From Chrysemys picta bellii (Eukaryota > Chordata > Testudines > Emydidae): 64,000 nt of DNA. Of the stretch, positions 1-11,099 are shown piece by piece (within the stretch, counting starts at the first letter, position 1; the number at the start of each line of letters is the position of its first letter). A program made the position numbers and the translations under genes. The notes under the pieces are model-generated. The model had not been told where the DNA came from. It did no database searches and worked only from the letters and a program-made list of their open reading frames with translations. The stretch covers positions 237,572,394 through 237,636,393 of the forward strand of contig NC_088792.1 in NCBI RefSeq assembly GCF_011386835.1, in the 5' to 3' direction.

Positions 1-687
1 AATCAGGGAACATAGTATCAGAAAAAAATTATAAATGCAGGATATTGAGGACAAGAGAGATGAACACAGAAAAAAATATAGAAGGAAGAAGAAAGTTTTA
101 TATAACAAATATTTTTATATAAAAAATTGAAACTTGATTTTTTCTTTTCTTTTCTTTTCTTTTCTTTTCTTTTCTTTTCTTTTCAGAAAACTCTTGGCAG
201 GGGGAAGTGGAAATGCTCTATACTTAGACCATGTGACGTGCCCATTCACTCAATATTCCCCATTGACAAGGTTCACCTTGTTAGGCCTACTGACTTTTTA
301 GATGAGGCGTTTCATAAAATCTATGTACAAATCTGAAAACTTCTTTATTAAATTATTAAAAGTCTTTACGCATAACTGATATTTAAATTTGCAGCAATGT
401 TGTTATTTATAACATATTTACACAATCATTCATATCTAGCAATGGGAAGTTCCAGACAAAACCCCTCATATGAAACTGATGACAAGTGATTTCAGAGAAA
501 CTGTCTACTTTCAACATGTTCATAAACGCCTGAAACAGCTGCCAAATAAACTTGAAGGGGTATTGTTTCCAACACATACTTGAACAGATGAAGGTAGTGA
601 ATAGGTTTTATTGGGGGCACAAACAGTAAAAGAACATATGTGGCTATTTTTGCACAAACCTTTTACATATGCAATTACATAGTTTTC
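1..687. other. No gene recognised (5' flank)
   Basis: AT-rich sequence with the TTTTC microsatellite. No exon-like open frame with splice sites and no recognisable repeat family was seen. Confidence 0.6.
138..184. repeat. (TTTTC)n microsatellite
   Basis: About nine consecutive TTTTC units are visible. A short open frame over them encodes only a phenylalanine-rich artefact. Confidence 0.95.
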
Positions 688-744
688 ATAGATACATAGA
701 TTCACAGATTTTAAGATCAGAAGGTACCATTCGATCATCTAGTC
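688..744 (-). mobile_element. CR1 LINE 3'-end fragment
   Basis: The stretch starts with CATAGATACATAGATTCACAG and ends with GATCATCTAGTCC. This is the reverse complement of the usual CR1 3' tail in sauropsids (short direct repeats, then an AGGGACCAT-like block and ATCATCTAGTC). Only the tail remains. Confidence 0.7.
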
Positions 745-825
745 CAGAGGTCGGCAACTTTTGGCACATGGCCCATCAGGGTAATCCGCCCCAGTGGCCG
801 TGGTTCGCCATTCCCGGCCAATTTT
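745..825. mobile_element. Deleted hAT-like DNA element fragment
   Basis: CAGAGGTCGGCAACTTTTGG followed by GGCCCATCAGGGTAA and GGCCGTGGTTCGCCATTCCC resembles the left end of a common reptilian hAT-type non-autonomous element. The right terminus is missing and no target duplication could be set. Family call rests on recognition of the left end. Confidence 0.5.
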
Positions 826-2290
826 AGGGATAGAAATATATTTATTTATAGCTTGTCTCTGTTTTCTTTGAATTGACAAACACACCCACTTAGGGGGAAT
901 ACCTCCTTGTACCACAAAAACCATTCTTGCTGTTCAAGGTATGTTGACCATGATAATTATTATACATTGTCTGTAATTTTTTTGTTTTGTTTTTGTTTTG
1001 TTTTTAAATAGAGATATATGTGGCGTTTTTATTTCCCAGAGTAGGAATCTGCTGATATGGTTTCTTTTTGGAGAAAATCTTACTTACATGTAATTGTTGT
1101 TTTTTATAATATACATTTCTGCAGCTAGCCACTTTTAGACCCTCCTCCCCTTGACTGTGAGGATTCTGTAACTTCCAGTTGATTTATTTTTTAATTGACA
1201 ATTATCACACTATCTCTGCCTCCACTGCAAAAGGAGCTGAGCATGGACTGTTGGGGGAGCGGGCTTCCATAAATACCTCAGCAGGGGTAGCACAAGAAAC
1301 CCCTGCTGAGTACAGGGGCTAAGAACCATGAGCTCAAACACAGCTGCACAAACTCAAGAGTGAGAATCTGCATTGATTTATGTCTTCAGCCAAAAATATA
1401 CGGATAAATAATTATCCTATTTGTTCTACACAATGTGAGATTGATATGGAATTGCAAAAGGAACTATTTTCACAGTAGTTCTGTGCAAACTAGTGGGATG
1501 ATGGGGCAGAACAAAAGACAGCAAATGGCAGTAAGTTCTGCTCAGCAGGAGAAAATCTTTATAAATACAAATGAGGACACAGTAACATAAGCAGAAAGAT
1601 GAGTAAACAAAAACTTCCCAAATTTGGACATCAGCGCAACTTAAGGGAACAACTGCCTTCCCACAATCTTCCCTTCCCATCTGTCTCTCTAACAACCTTT
1701 CTTGTAACTCTCCCCCTCAATGTATGTACAGGAGGGAAGGGAAGGGAAGAGGAAGTCAACCTCTTGTGTATTGATACCCAGTTAGCTTGACTGTACCTTG
1801 TTAAGCTCTGGTATTAGTACTTGAGTTAGAATTGCTGTGTTACTGCACCTGCACTTCTGAGCTGAACACTGCTGCTTCCTTAGAGGTGCACGCATTCTGG
1901 ACACATGGAAGCACTGGAAACTCTGCTTTTCTATGAGCCTTCATTCTAGCTTCACTGGGATTGCACCAAATTCCTCCAAAAGCCTTTCTGGATTTGGGTA
2001 TTAGTGCTCCGTGAAGGTGCTTGTTATGTGCATGTGGGTATTCAGTCCCCATTTAAAGTAAACGATAATATGTATACACATATGTTTGAGGAATGTCATC
2101 TCTCAGAGACAAAGGGGATGTGTGGAATGGTGTCCCTTTACCCTTTCTACAAGAATAGAAGGAATGATGTGGTATAAGTGTTGTTTCCTTTCAGGAGCAG
2201 AGCCTGGAAAAGGCAATGGTTCTAGTGCTAAAGTCATAGTAGGAACACACATGCACTTTGAATGGACCTTGAAAACATTTTCTTGTGCTC
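826..2290. other. No gene recognised
   Basis: Contains a TTTTG-rich tract near 980-1005 and otherwise intron-like sequence. The short open frames in both strands have no coherent composition, splice sites or family resemblance. Confidence 0.5.
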
Positions 2291-2704
2291 AGGACTAGTG
2301 TAATGGGTGAATTTAGGTGTATCCACCATATACCTGTACTTTGATTCTTCTTCAAGTGGGTGCAGACATCTGTTCCACTCAGCTGTGTGTGCACCGAAGC
2401 TGGAGCACTTTGCTTAGCAGTACCCAGTGGGATGAGGCTTGCACCCTTTGGCCCCTTGTAGCCCCACCTTGATTATTCAAAGGCAGTGCTGCCCCAACCC
2501 CTATCAGTTCTTCCTGACCACTTGTGGCTTGAGTCAGAGCATTCTGTGTGGTATCTTACATCACATTTTTCTGTCCCTGTTCTTTGTGTATATAGTTAGT
2601 TATAGTAATACCCTTAGGATTTAGTTAATTAGCAGTAGTTAGTTAAGTACTGTTGTACTTACTGTTGTTCATCTACCTCGGCAGTATACTGTCACGTGCA
2701 GTTC

Positions 2705-3465
2705 TCATCAATGATTAAACCAATGCCAGAATTCCCAAAGCAAGTGCAGTCTTTGGCAGACTACGTGCAAATGTGTGGGAGTGCAGAGGCATTAGTCAAC
2801 AAACAAAACTGAAGGTTTACAAAGCCATCATGCTGCCAACTCTGATGTATGCCTGCACAACCTGGACAGTGTACAGATACCTTGTTATGAAGCTGAATCA
2901 CTTTCACATGGGCTATCTGAGGAAACAGATGAGGACAAGAAGGCAAGACGAGGTTCCAGATACTGAGGTTCTCATACAGGCAGGCTCTCCCAGCAGCTAT
3001 ACTCTGTTGATGAAATCACAGATGAGATGGACAGGCCATGTCACCAGAAAGTCAGATGAATGACTGCCAAAGTAGATCTTTTATGGTGAGCTAAGGGAGG
3101 GAAAGTGCTCTCAGGGAGGCCACAAGAAATGTTTCAAGGACTCCCTCAAGCTATCCTTGATGCATTTTAACATTGACCCAAAGTTTTGGGATGATCTCGC
3201 TCATGATTGTTCTACCTGGCGAAGTCTTACCAATACTGGAGCTACAGTCTATGAGCAGAGGAGAATTGCTGAGGCAGAGCAGAAGTGCCAGCAGTGTAAA
3301 TCTTGCAACAGCATCATGTCTGCTGTTAATCAAATAACCCAGAGCAGCATCTCTTGTTCAGTGTGCCACAGAGCTCAAATAGGCCTGATCAGCCACTCAC
3401 ATTCACAGAAACCAAATCAATCAGTGATGTCATGGTTATCTTCAAACTTGAGGGACGAACAATAA
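2705..3465 (+). pseudogene. RTE-like LINE, C-terminal end of the reverse transcriptase protein
   Basis: Two adjoining open frames give the C-terminal region typical of RTE-type LINE proteins. A block around 2791-2880 reads QTKLKVYKAIMLPTLMYAC then TTW, and blocks further on read LNHFHMGYLRK and VPDTEVL. After a TGA at 3061 come FKDSLKLS and AVYEQRR-like residues (VYEQRRIAEAEQK). The polymerase YxDD core is not present, so this is a 5'-truncated copy. The TGA and a shifted segment at 3061-3085 make it non-coding. It sits inside the leader/gag part of the DIRS-like element. RTE is my best clade call; another LINE clade with the same C-terminal region is possible. Confidence 0.6.
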
Positions 3466-3499
3466 CAGTTAAGTATGATTTAGCCTATGTGATGCCTTC

Positions 3500-5335
3500 A
3501 CCAGATTTTAACACACTGCTCATCATGTAGGGTGGCTATCTCTAATAGAGAGCTCCCACACTCAGTGTTTATTGTGCCTTGGGAAAGGACACAGTAAAGA
3601 AAAGTGCTCCATCTGTAAGTTGTTCAAAAACACCTTGAGGAGCAGACAGTGAGGCCTGCTTCAGCATAGGGGACATCTGTAGATTGTCCAGCTCCTCAGA
3701 GGGCTTAAGAGCTGGCACAGACCATTTCCCCACAGATTATGATTCCTCTCCCAAGAGAAAGACAGATTGTTCTTGTTCCTCTGAGGAAAAGGATTTCTAG
3801 AACGGATCAGAGTTCTGAGAGATTCCTTCGCCATTTCTAAGAGGAATCCAAACTGGCACTGTGATTCCTCTAGTCCACTGGATAGACCTGGAACATCTAT
3901 CCACTTTCCAGTACTGGGACTTGATCAACTGGACACCAGACCATTGCCTCTGGTACTATCCATGGGGCATCTGTTGAGTCCGGTACTGGTGACATCAGAG
4001 TTGGCACCAAATATTTCCATGCTATTGGTGTATCAGGCAGCATCAGACTTGCTCTGCCTTTCTGTTCCTGACTGTCCATTAATGCAAGAGCATTCAGCAG
4101 CAGTGGCTTCTTCTATGTTTTCAGCTTGGACAGTTTGCAGACATGTCACTATTGTCAGTACCATCTTCTGCGCCACTCAAGGTGCAGAGTTGAGATCAGC
4201 TTCCTTCTGAGTACTGAGGGGCTCATCAGCACAGCTACTCTCTTTGATACCAATGATAATTTCAGTGCAGACTGCATCTACTGTACTGGTACTGGCCTTG
4301 ACTTCCACAGTGATGTTTATTCCAGTGCTGAATGTGAGTGCGATATACCTATCAGTACTCAAGACATCAGCTAATTTACCATCATAAGTACAGATGCAAC
4401 CTGTGTACTGGCCTTTGAGGAGGCTGGATGTTTTCTGGCTCCTTCTGGAGTGGCTCCTCTGAGAGCAAACTACTTGGAAAGTTCCTCAACATTGAGGTTA
4501 GGGGCACCTTTCTCCTTTCCCTTGCCTTCAAGGCATTGTTTTCTAAAGTTACCAAGACCTACGGGACCTATGGGAATCACCATAGGTACCAGAATCAGCA
4601 TTGCTCATTCAGTAGGAACATGTGTTCTTGGCCCTGATTCTAATGGCCATCAATGCCATATTCTTATCTTCAGTGGCCTTCTTGAAACTCTTGGGATGTT
4701 TGTTGATCTGCAAGGTCCCAATCCTTGTCTCAGTCCAGGATGAGGTCACTGATCCCCTTGGTAGTCTCGTCTCTTTACCCGCCTATGCTGCAGATACAAA
4801 CGGAGGTAACTCTCTCTGAGCTAATTCATCCTGAACCATTGTTACAGGAGTAAGTGTTAATGCAGGAGATACCATTGATGCCACTCTCTTTCTTTTCTTC
4901 CTCACTGGATGATTACATGGTGACAGATTCCTCCTCTCCTGTGCCTGAGGATTTTAAGTCATATCAAGATTTCCTGAGGTGAATGACTTAGTTTGTTCAA
5001 GAGAATACCCATAAGTTGGTGGGCATTATGTAGTCCTCAGCTCCATGGCAGATAGCTTTCAATACAAATGAAGCACTTTTGGAACACACAAAGACTTTGT
5101 GGTTTACCCCAGCTTCCTTACTGACAACAGTGAAGCGTACTGATAAAACATATTATGCCCCTATGTCATGTTTGGAGCGCATCTACTTCTATCCAGCCCC
5201 TGACTCACTTGTGACAGTGGCAGACAAGAGACTACAGCACGGGAGATATAAATCTGTGCCTAAGAGTCTGAGGTTAGATTTGATGGGAAGAAAATGTATT
5301 CAACCACATCATTATAAATGCTCATTGTGAATCTT
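3500..5335 (+). pseudogene. gag-like ORF of the DIRS-like element, broken
   Basis: At 3566-3607 the frame reads CLLCLGKGHSKEKC, an exact C-x2-C-x4-H-x4-C zinc knuckle as in retroelement gag proteins. The region around 4930-4990 encodes PEDFKSYQDF-like residues. At 5079-5325 an open frame reads TLWFTPASLLTTVKRTDKTY, then APMSCLERIYFYPAP, and ends in a basic GRKC segment, matching the conserved gag middle of this family. Many stops and indels separate these islands. The ORF resumes after a CR1 insertion at about 6600. Nucleic-acid binding is inferred from the knuckle only. Confidence 0.6.
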
Positions 5336-5344
5336 AGACACTAT

Positions 5345-6590
5345 TATTTGGGTCTAGTAGCAGTCAGCATGGATTTGTCAAGAACAAATCATGTCAAACC
5401 AACCAAATAGTTTTGACAGGGTAACAAGCCACGTGGATAGGGGAAAACAGTAGATGTGGTATATCTTGACTTTAGTAAGACTTTTGATACTGTCTCACAA
5501 GATCTTGTCATTAACAAACTAGGGAAATAAAACCCAGATAGAGCTACTATAAGGTGGGTGCATAACTGATTAGAAAACTATCGCTAGAGAGTAGTTATCA
5601 GTCATTCACAGTCAAGTTAGAAGGATATATTAAGTGGGGTCCTGCAGGGATCTAGCCTAGGTCTGGTTCTGGTCAGTATCTTCATCAATGATTTAGAAAA
5701 TGACATAATGAGCACACTTATGAAGTTTGCAGATGATACCAAGCTGGGAGGCATTGCAAGTGCTTTGGATGATCAGATTAAAATTAAAAATGATCTGGAC
5801 AAACTGGAGAAATGGTCTGAAGTCAATAGGATGAAATTCAATAAGGACAAATGGAAAGTACTCCATTTAGGAACGAACAATCAATTGTGCACATATTAAA
5901 ATGGGAAATAACTGCCTAGGAAGGAGTACTGGAGAAAGAGATCTGGGGATCAAAGTGGATCATAAACTTAATATAATCCAGCAGTGTAACACTGTTGCAA
6001 AAAAAGCAAACATCATTCTGGGATGTATTAGCAGGAGTGTTATAAGCAAGACAGAAGAAATAATTCTTCCTCTCTACTCTGTGCTGATATCACCTCAACT
6101 GGAGATTGTGTCCAGTTCTAGGCACCCCATTTCAGAAAAGATGTGAATATATTGGAGAAAGTCCAGAGGAAAGCAACAAAAATGATTACAATCTAGAAAG
6201 CATAATGTATGAAGAAAATTGAAAAAAATGAGGTTTTTTTGTTTGGAGAAGAGAAGACTGGGGGGACGGGACGACATGATAACAGTTTTTAAATACTTAA
6301 AAGGTTGTTACAAGAGGTTGTTAACCTCTGAGGATAGGACAAGAAGCAATGGGCAGCAAGGGAGGTTTAGGTTGGACATTACATACAACTTCCTAACTGC
6401 AGGGTAGTTAACCACTGGAATAAATTGCCTAGGGACGTTGTGGAACCTCTGTCATTGGAGATTTTTAAGAGCAGGTTAAACAGTCACCTGTCAGGGATGG
6501 TCCAGATAATACTTAGTCCTGCCTTGAGTGCAGGGGACTAGACTAGAAGACCTCTCAAGGTCCCTCTCAGTCCTATTAGTCTATGATTAT
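5345..6590 (+). mobile_element. CR1 LINE ORF2 fragment (RT domain to 3' tail)
   Basis: The copy starts at QHGFVKNKSCQTN-like residues and runs to a 3' tail ending near ATTAGTCTATGATTAT. The RT catalytic motif FADDTKLGG is readable at about 5727-5753, followed by LEKWSEVNRMKFNKDK. Stops and frameshifts break the frame, so it is inactive. Element-derived gag sequence resumes at 6600, so this CR1 landed inside the DIRS-like gag region. A sister copy of the same subfamily is at 26660-27905. Confidence 0.85.
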
Positions 6591-6599
6591 CTAAATATT

Positions 6600-6841
6600 A
6601 CTTTGTAGATTGGGAGGCTGTGTCCAAATTTACTGATAAGTTGACAGAATCTTCTAGGGAAGAGTTTAAGAGGTTCATTGCAGAAGGTCTTCTGATTACC
6701 AAGAAATTGTTGCAATCAGCACTGGCCATGTCAGACACTTCTTCCAGAATTATGACCTCAACTGTAACAATGGGAAAGGCCCCCTGGTTGCTGAACTCCA
6801 GCATAGCTCCTGGGGTAAAACAGAGCATAGAGGTCTTTTGA
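6600..6841 (+). pseudogene. gag-like ORF continuation after the CR1 insertion
   Basis: The open frame 6620-6841 encodes a helical segment with KLTESSREEFKRFIAEG and LLQSALAMSDTSSRIM blocks. These correspond to the C-terminal gag region of the same DIRS-like family (pattern: leucine-rich helix, EG, LQxALxxxDxxxR). It supports placing the CR1 at 5345-6590 as a later insertion into one continuous ORF. Confidence 0.5.
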
Positions 6842-6959
6842 TGGTTGGTTTTTATTTTCTGAGAAAACCGATCATACTACATTTTTTTAGAGGCTCTTCT
6901 ATTATTTTGCTTTCACTGCGGGTTTATGCCCCACCTATAAAGAGATTATGGGGGCCAGC

Positions 6960-7258
6960 AACAACAGCAAAACTACTCGCAGCAATATTTCTGGCAGTTG
7001 CTCCACCCTGCTGGTAGCAAGACACTTCCAAGAAGGGACATAAATCACAGAGGAGAAGGCTTTCTGGGTCCAATTTTAACTAGGCAGCCAATCCATTGTC
7101 AGCTTCAGGCATGCAGCCAGTTTGACTTGCATATCAAGGGCACCATTCCAGTTGGGAACTTCCTGACCATATTGCTGCTGTTCAGGGACAGGCTGCTTCA
7201 CTTCTGTGGTGCTTGGGAAACAATAATCATGGAAAAACATGTCCTAAGCACTGGGGGA
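6960..7258 (+). pseudogene. Start of the RT-region ORF of the DIRS-like element
   Basis: The open frame 6998-7264 contains FLTILLLFRDRLLHFCGAW followed by WETI, which matches the entry to the RT domain in this family (a GRLxxFxxxW block). The remaining RT, RNase H and recombinase are deleted and replaced by a CR1 tail. Confidence 0.4.
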
Positions 7259-7262
7259 TCAT

Positions 7263-7345
7263 AAGAACATAAGAACGGCCATACTGGGTCAAACCAAAGG
7301 TCCATCTCATCCAATATCCTGTCTTTTGATAGTGGCCTGACAGTA
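7263..7345 (-). mobile_element. CR1 LINE 3'-tail fragment
   Basis: Begins ATAAGAACATAAGAACGGCC and continues ATACTGGGTCAAACCAAAGG. This is the reverse complement of the CR1 3' terminus seen in plus orientation at 15900-15955 and 51080-51140. Only about 80 bp is present. Confidence 0.8.
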
Positions 7346-7519
7346 TCAGGTTATGCCATCCAATTTCTGTCTGTACCCCCTTCCTCCTACCATACCCCTT
7401 CCCTTTAAGGGGTTTTTCTCATGAGTTACTGCCAAGTGTAGTTTTCTCATGAGTTACTACAAGGGGCCCAAGGGTGCCTGACAAGTACTGATAAGCACCA
7501 GCCTGACAAGTACTGATAA

Positions 7520-7640
7520 GCAAATTTTTCCAGCTTCAGTGTGCTGGGCACACGGACATCTGAGTGGAAGATATGTCTGCATCTGCACCTCGAAGCACAA
7601 CAGTTACAGTACAGGTACATAACCATTTTTACTAAACTAA
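7520..7640 (+). repeat. Terminal repeat of the DIRS-like element
   Basis: GTGTGCTGGGCACACGGACA, then a CACCTCGAAGCACAACAGTT-type block and GGTACATAACCATTTTTA, align with 32220-32312 at the end of the second DIRS-like element. Just upstream (7417-7520) two short direct repeats occur: TTTCTCATGAGTTACT twice and CTGACAAGTACTGATAAGCA twice. Confidence 0.6.
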
Positions 7641-9165
7641 TAGTGCTCCCATGAAAATGTCTCCTTTTGTCTTTTTGAAAAATGAATCCAACAGTTCATG
7701 CTTTCCTCTACCATACATATTGTATGCTTCTCCACTTTATAGTTCCCCTCACCACATGAATCCTGGGTGCTCCTCCAGTCTTTCTTTCTTATCTGCAATA
7801 TCTGTTTTTTTTCCCATCCCCTAAAACAATCTCTAAGAGACCCAGAACAAAGATCACCATAATTATCATTGACTAATTCCCACTTTTCTGCCTGCTTGTC
7901 TCCTTTTTTACTTTTCTAACTCTTTGTTTAGACTTCTCTCATTTTCCTTTTTTCTTCCAGTCTTTTCTGTCTCTTCACTTTCCTGTCCTTTCTTTTGTTT
8001 CTTCCCCCTTCCCTATTCATTTTTTCCTTCTCATGATCATTTCTGTGTCTGTTCTTTGTTACTCTTTCTCTCTGGCTATTTCTCTTCCCCCCAGCCTCTT
8101 GTTCACTGACTGAGTTTACTTTTCATCTTAATTCATTCTTCTTGCCCCCAGACTGCTTTTCCTCTTCTCCATTCTTACCTGTCCCCATCACTTCTTTGTC
8201 CCTGGGCTTTATCTACATCTGTATTCTGGTTACTTCCCTATTTATTTTCCTCTGCTTATTTCTGACACTAGTGATGTAGGTGGGTAGGCTTCATCCATTC
8301 TCTGCTCTTTCACTCTCTATCTATGCACCATTTGAGTGGAGCAAATGAAAGTAACAAGCTTGCTAGTACGCTGGAGTTTGATCATTTTACTCTTCCCTCT
8401 TGTGCCAAGAAGTAGGGTGGGTGGCAGTGAAGTGAAATTAAGAAGGCCTAACTGTGCCATCCTTCAGAGTTTTTTGTTTGTTTGTTTGTTTGTTTGTTTT
8501 ACTTTGACTTTGCTGTTTTGCTGAGCTGGAAAGTGGAGCAGTGGAGGGTTGGGGAAGACAGAGTAATATAGGAGGAAAGGACACATTGGAGCCAGGAAAA
8601 GTGTTGGAGGTCATATGGACTCATTGATATCCCTGTTTTATTAATTACTAAGGTAAGACGAAAAGCATTTGTGGATAAACTTTTGTCATGTGTTCTTTCT
8701 TTTGAGGTATATATCTTTATGGTACATGCCTGTCAGACTATTTTATCATTTGGGCTGGGCTCAGTTCTATCATGTATGTCTATAAAGGTTTATTATAACA
8801 TGGTAAAAATATACCTAGATTTCAAACATGGTTGAAACAGTGTAATGTGGTTCACTTTTAACCATGGCACTTTCAAATGGCACTAGTCTCCATTAGGATA
8901 GGAATTTATTCGTACTCAGTATTTAGTTGTTTTTTCATCTCTCGTTTTTTCAGAAAACTGGAGGCACCATTACCCAACAATGATATTTTTCTTTCAGGGT
9001 AATTTGAGAAATAATTTGCTGAGAAAGAGAAGATTAGAAAGACATTTCTGTGAAGGGTCATTTTTATATATTAGCTCTTTTCTTTTATTTTACCTGCTTA
9101 AAATATGAAGATGAGATTAATGAAGCAATAAAAAAACCAGTGTGTCCTTCTGGTCAATGTCTAGT
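7641..9165. other. No gene recognised; pyrimidine-rich tract and (GTTT)n
   Basis: 7650-8270 is strongly pyrimidine-rich on the plus strand. A GTTT microsatellite of about seven units lies at 8472-8500. Nothing here has exon structure that I can support. Confidence 0.55.
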
Positions 9166-9167
9166 TA

Positions 9168-9556
9168 CAGTAGAACCTCAGAGTTACAAACACCAGAGTT
9201 ACGAACTGACCGGTCAACCTCACACCTGATTTGGAACTGGAAGTATGCAATCCGGCAGCAGCAGAGACTAAAAAAAAAGCAAATACTGTATTAAACGTAA
9301 ACTACTAAAGAAACAAAGGAACAGTTTAAAAAAGAAAGATTTGACAAGGTAAGAAAATTTGTGCCTGTTTCATTGAAATTAACATGGTTAAAAGCAGCAT
9401 TTTTCTTCTTCATAGTAAAGTTTCAAAGCTGCATTAAGTCAATGTTCAGTTGTAAACTCTTGAAAAAACAAACAACGTTTTGTTCAGAGTTAAGAACATT
9501 TCAGAGTTACGAACAACCTCCATTTCTGAGGTGTTCATAACTCTGCATTTCTACTG
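9168..9556. mobile_element. Tigger-like (Tc1/mariner) MITE with TA target duplication
   Basis: The left end is CAGTAGAACCTCAGAGTTAC and the right end is GTTCATAACTC..TTTCTACTG, flanked by TA on both sides (9166-9167 and 9557-9558). The interior has no transposase ORF. Inverted ends beginning CAGTAGAACCTC plus TA duplication are typical of Tigger-type elements. It ends 10 bp upstream of the exon at 9567. Confidence 0.8.
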
Positions 9557-9566
9557 TACTTTGCAG

Positions 9567-9726
9567 GTAGAAAATTTGGAGAAACTGAAGAATTAATATA
9601 TTGAGTTGATTGAGCGAATCAAACACTAGTCTCAGGATATTAGGAAACTTGCTGAAGAAAACAAAAAGTTAGGACTAGAATTATCTGTGGTCTTGGAGAA
9701 ACATAGAACTGCTTAACAGGAGCTAA
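9567..9726 (+). pseudogene. Coiled-coil gene, 5' exon with three in-frame stops
   Basis: An exon-shaped block begins after TTTGCAG and ends before GTATGG. Read in its only sensible frame it gives VENLEKLKN, stop, YIELIERIKH, stop, SQDIRKLAEENKKLGLEL and then a further stop before QEL. The residues are typical heptad coiled coil. Stops are TAA 9594-9596, TAG 9627-9629 and TAA 9714-9716, each one substitution away from a Glu, Lys or Gln codon. I infer a decayed exon of the same plus-strand gene as the exons at 54-61 kb, because composition and orientation agree and no other gene lies between. Its splice acceptor sits against a MITE, which replaces the native branch point region. Confidence 0.55.
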
Positions 9727-10378
9727 GTATGGAACATATGCATCCAAAATATTTGGGAGTTTTGTCAGCATTCTTTTTATTGTAATCCAAATTCATCATG
9801 TGGCACAAAGACATATTTTTATGTGTAAACGATCATTTATGGCAATGGACAGTATTTTCATGGTTAAACCTCACTATAAATACCCCCCCCTCAAAAATTT
9901 AAATCTTTAGCATTAACCAATACATGTTCTAACTCTCTAGGACCTGGGTTTGTAACCCATAATTTGAGTAGAACTTGTGTGAGTAGTTTCATTTAACCAA
10001 TATGACTATGCATTACTGCAGCCAGTAACAAAACTTTCTTAGAATTTCTACACATAATAAATAATAATTTCTTAACACAGAAATCCCAGCACCCACTGTA
10101 GGATAGCTTAATATCAGACCTCATTCTGATGGCCAAGGAAACCTTAATTGCTGACCTAAAAATTATCAGATACTGGTGCTAATTTTCCAAAGCTTAAATC
10201 AATTGTTGGCATATCTGATTGGGAACATATATTTAAATGGGAAGTGTTAATGAAAACTGAACATTGTTCAAGACTATTCTACTGGATTCTCAAAAAGGCA
10301 GAACTGGATAGACAAACAAAGTTATGCTGAAAAAGCAGCATCCTGGTTAAAGAGAGATGCAGAAGCTGCGATGAAACA

Positions 10379-10410
10379 TTCTCTCTCTCTCTCTCTCTAC
10401 ATATATATAT
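10379..10410. repeat. (CT)n and (AT)n microsatellite
   Basis: A CT run followed by an ACATATATATAT run directly precedes the LTR at 10411; an ATATATATATAT run also follows it at 11074. Confidence 0.9.
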
Positions 10411-11073
10411 TGTGACAGACCCAGACCAGTAGGGTACAGGAGTCTGGTAGAGAGCAAATATACTGGTCACTGGATGAGTAGTTTTCTGTTCCCTGAATGA
10501 CCAGAGCAGGGGCTGCACTAGAGTAATCAGGAACGTGCTAGAACCAGTTAAGGCAGGCAGGCTAATTAGGACACCTGGAACCAATTAAGAAGAAGCTGCT
10601 AGAATCAATTAAGGCAGGCTAATCAGGGCACCTTGGTTTTAAAAGGAGCTCACTTCAGTTTGTGGTGCGAGTGTGAGGAGCTGGGAGCAAGAGATGCAAG
10701 GAGCTGAGAGTGAGAGGGTGTGCTTCTGGAGGACTGAGGAGCACAAGCGTTATCAGATAACAGGAGGAAGGTCCTGTGGTGAGAATAAGGAAGGTGTTTG
10801 GAGGAGGCCATGGGGAAGTTGCCTAGGGAGTTGTAGCTGTCATGCAGCTGTTACAGGAGGCACTATAGACAGCTGCAGTCCACAGGGCCCACAGGACCCG
10901 AAGTAGAGGGCAGGCCCGGATTCCCCCCAAACCTCCCAATTGACCTGGACTGTGGGTTCTTCCAGACGGGAAGGTCTCTGGTCTGTTCCCCAACCCACAT
11001 GGTGAATCTCTGAGGCAAGAAAATCCGCCAATAAGCACAGGACCCACCAAGATAGAGGAGGAACTTTGTCACA
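10411..11073 (+). mobile_element. Solo LTR (Gypsy-type likely)
   Basis: Starts TGTGACAGACCCAGACC and ends AGGAACTTTGTCACA, so it has TG...CA ends with TGTGACA/TGTCACA inverted tips, about 663 bp. It is flanked on both sides by AT repeats, so the target duplication (ATATAT) cannot be sized. TTTTAAAAGG at 10637-10646 is a plausible TATA-like box, which suggests the plus orientation. No internal retroviral genes adjoin it. Confidence 0.65.
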
Positions 11074-11099
11074 ATATATATATATGGAAAAAACAGGTA

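Larger units (their letters stand above)
2300..7640 (+). mobile_element. DIRS-like tyrosine-recombinase retroelement, decayed, with nested insertions
   Basis: The pieces read in order on the plus strand. First comes a 5' region (2300-2700) with the TAGTTAGTTA-rich leader of a known reptilian family. Then come a gag-like region with a CCHC knuckle (3500-5330), more gag (6600-6841) and the opening of the RT region (6960-7258). Last is a terminal repeat (7520-7640) that matches the terminal repeat of the second DIRS-like element at 32220-32312. An RTE-like LINE lies near 2700-3470 and CR1 pieces at 5345-6590 and 7263-7345. Most of RT, RNase H and the recombinase are deleted. The DIRS assignment follows from the second copy, which keeps a tyrosine recombinase. 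Confidence 0.65.

Noticed and set aside
7924..8109. Phe/Ser-rich ORF resembling a membrane peptide
   Set aside because: Translation of a pyrimidine-rich tract.
9840..9900. CCCCCCC run and AT-rich flanks as a possible regulatory site
   Set aside because: Simple-sequence chance; nothing else supports it.
10120..10380. Possible coiled-coil or enzyme exon (MAKETLIADLKII; AEKAASWLKRDAEAAMK)
   Set aside because: The two suggestive pieces are in different phases, with stops and no clear splice sites; not enough to annotate.
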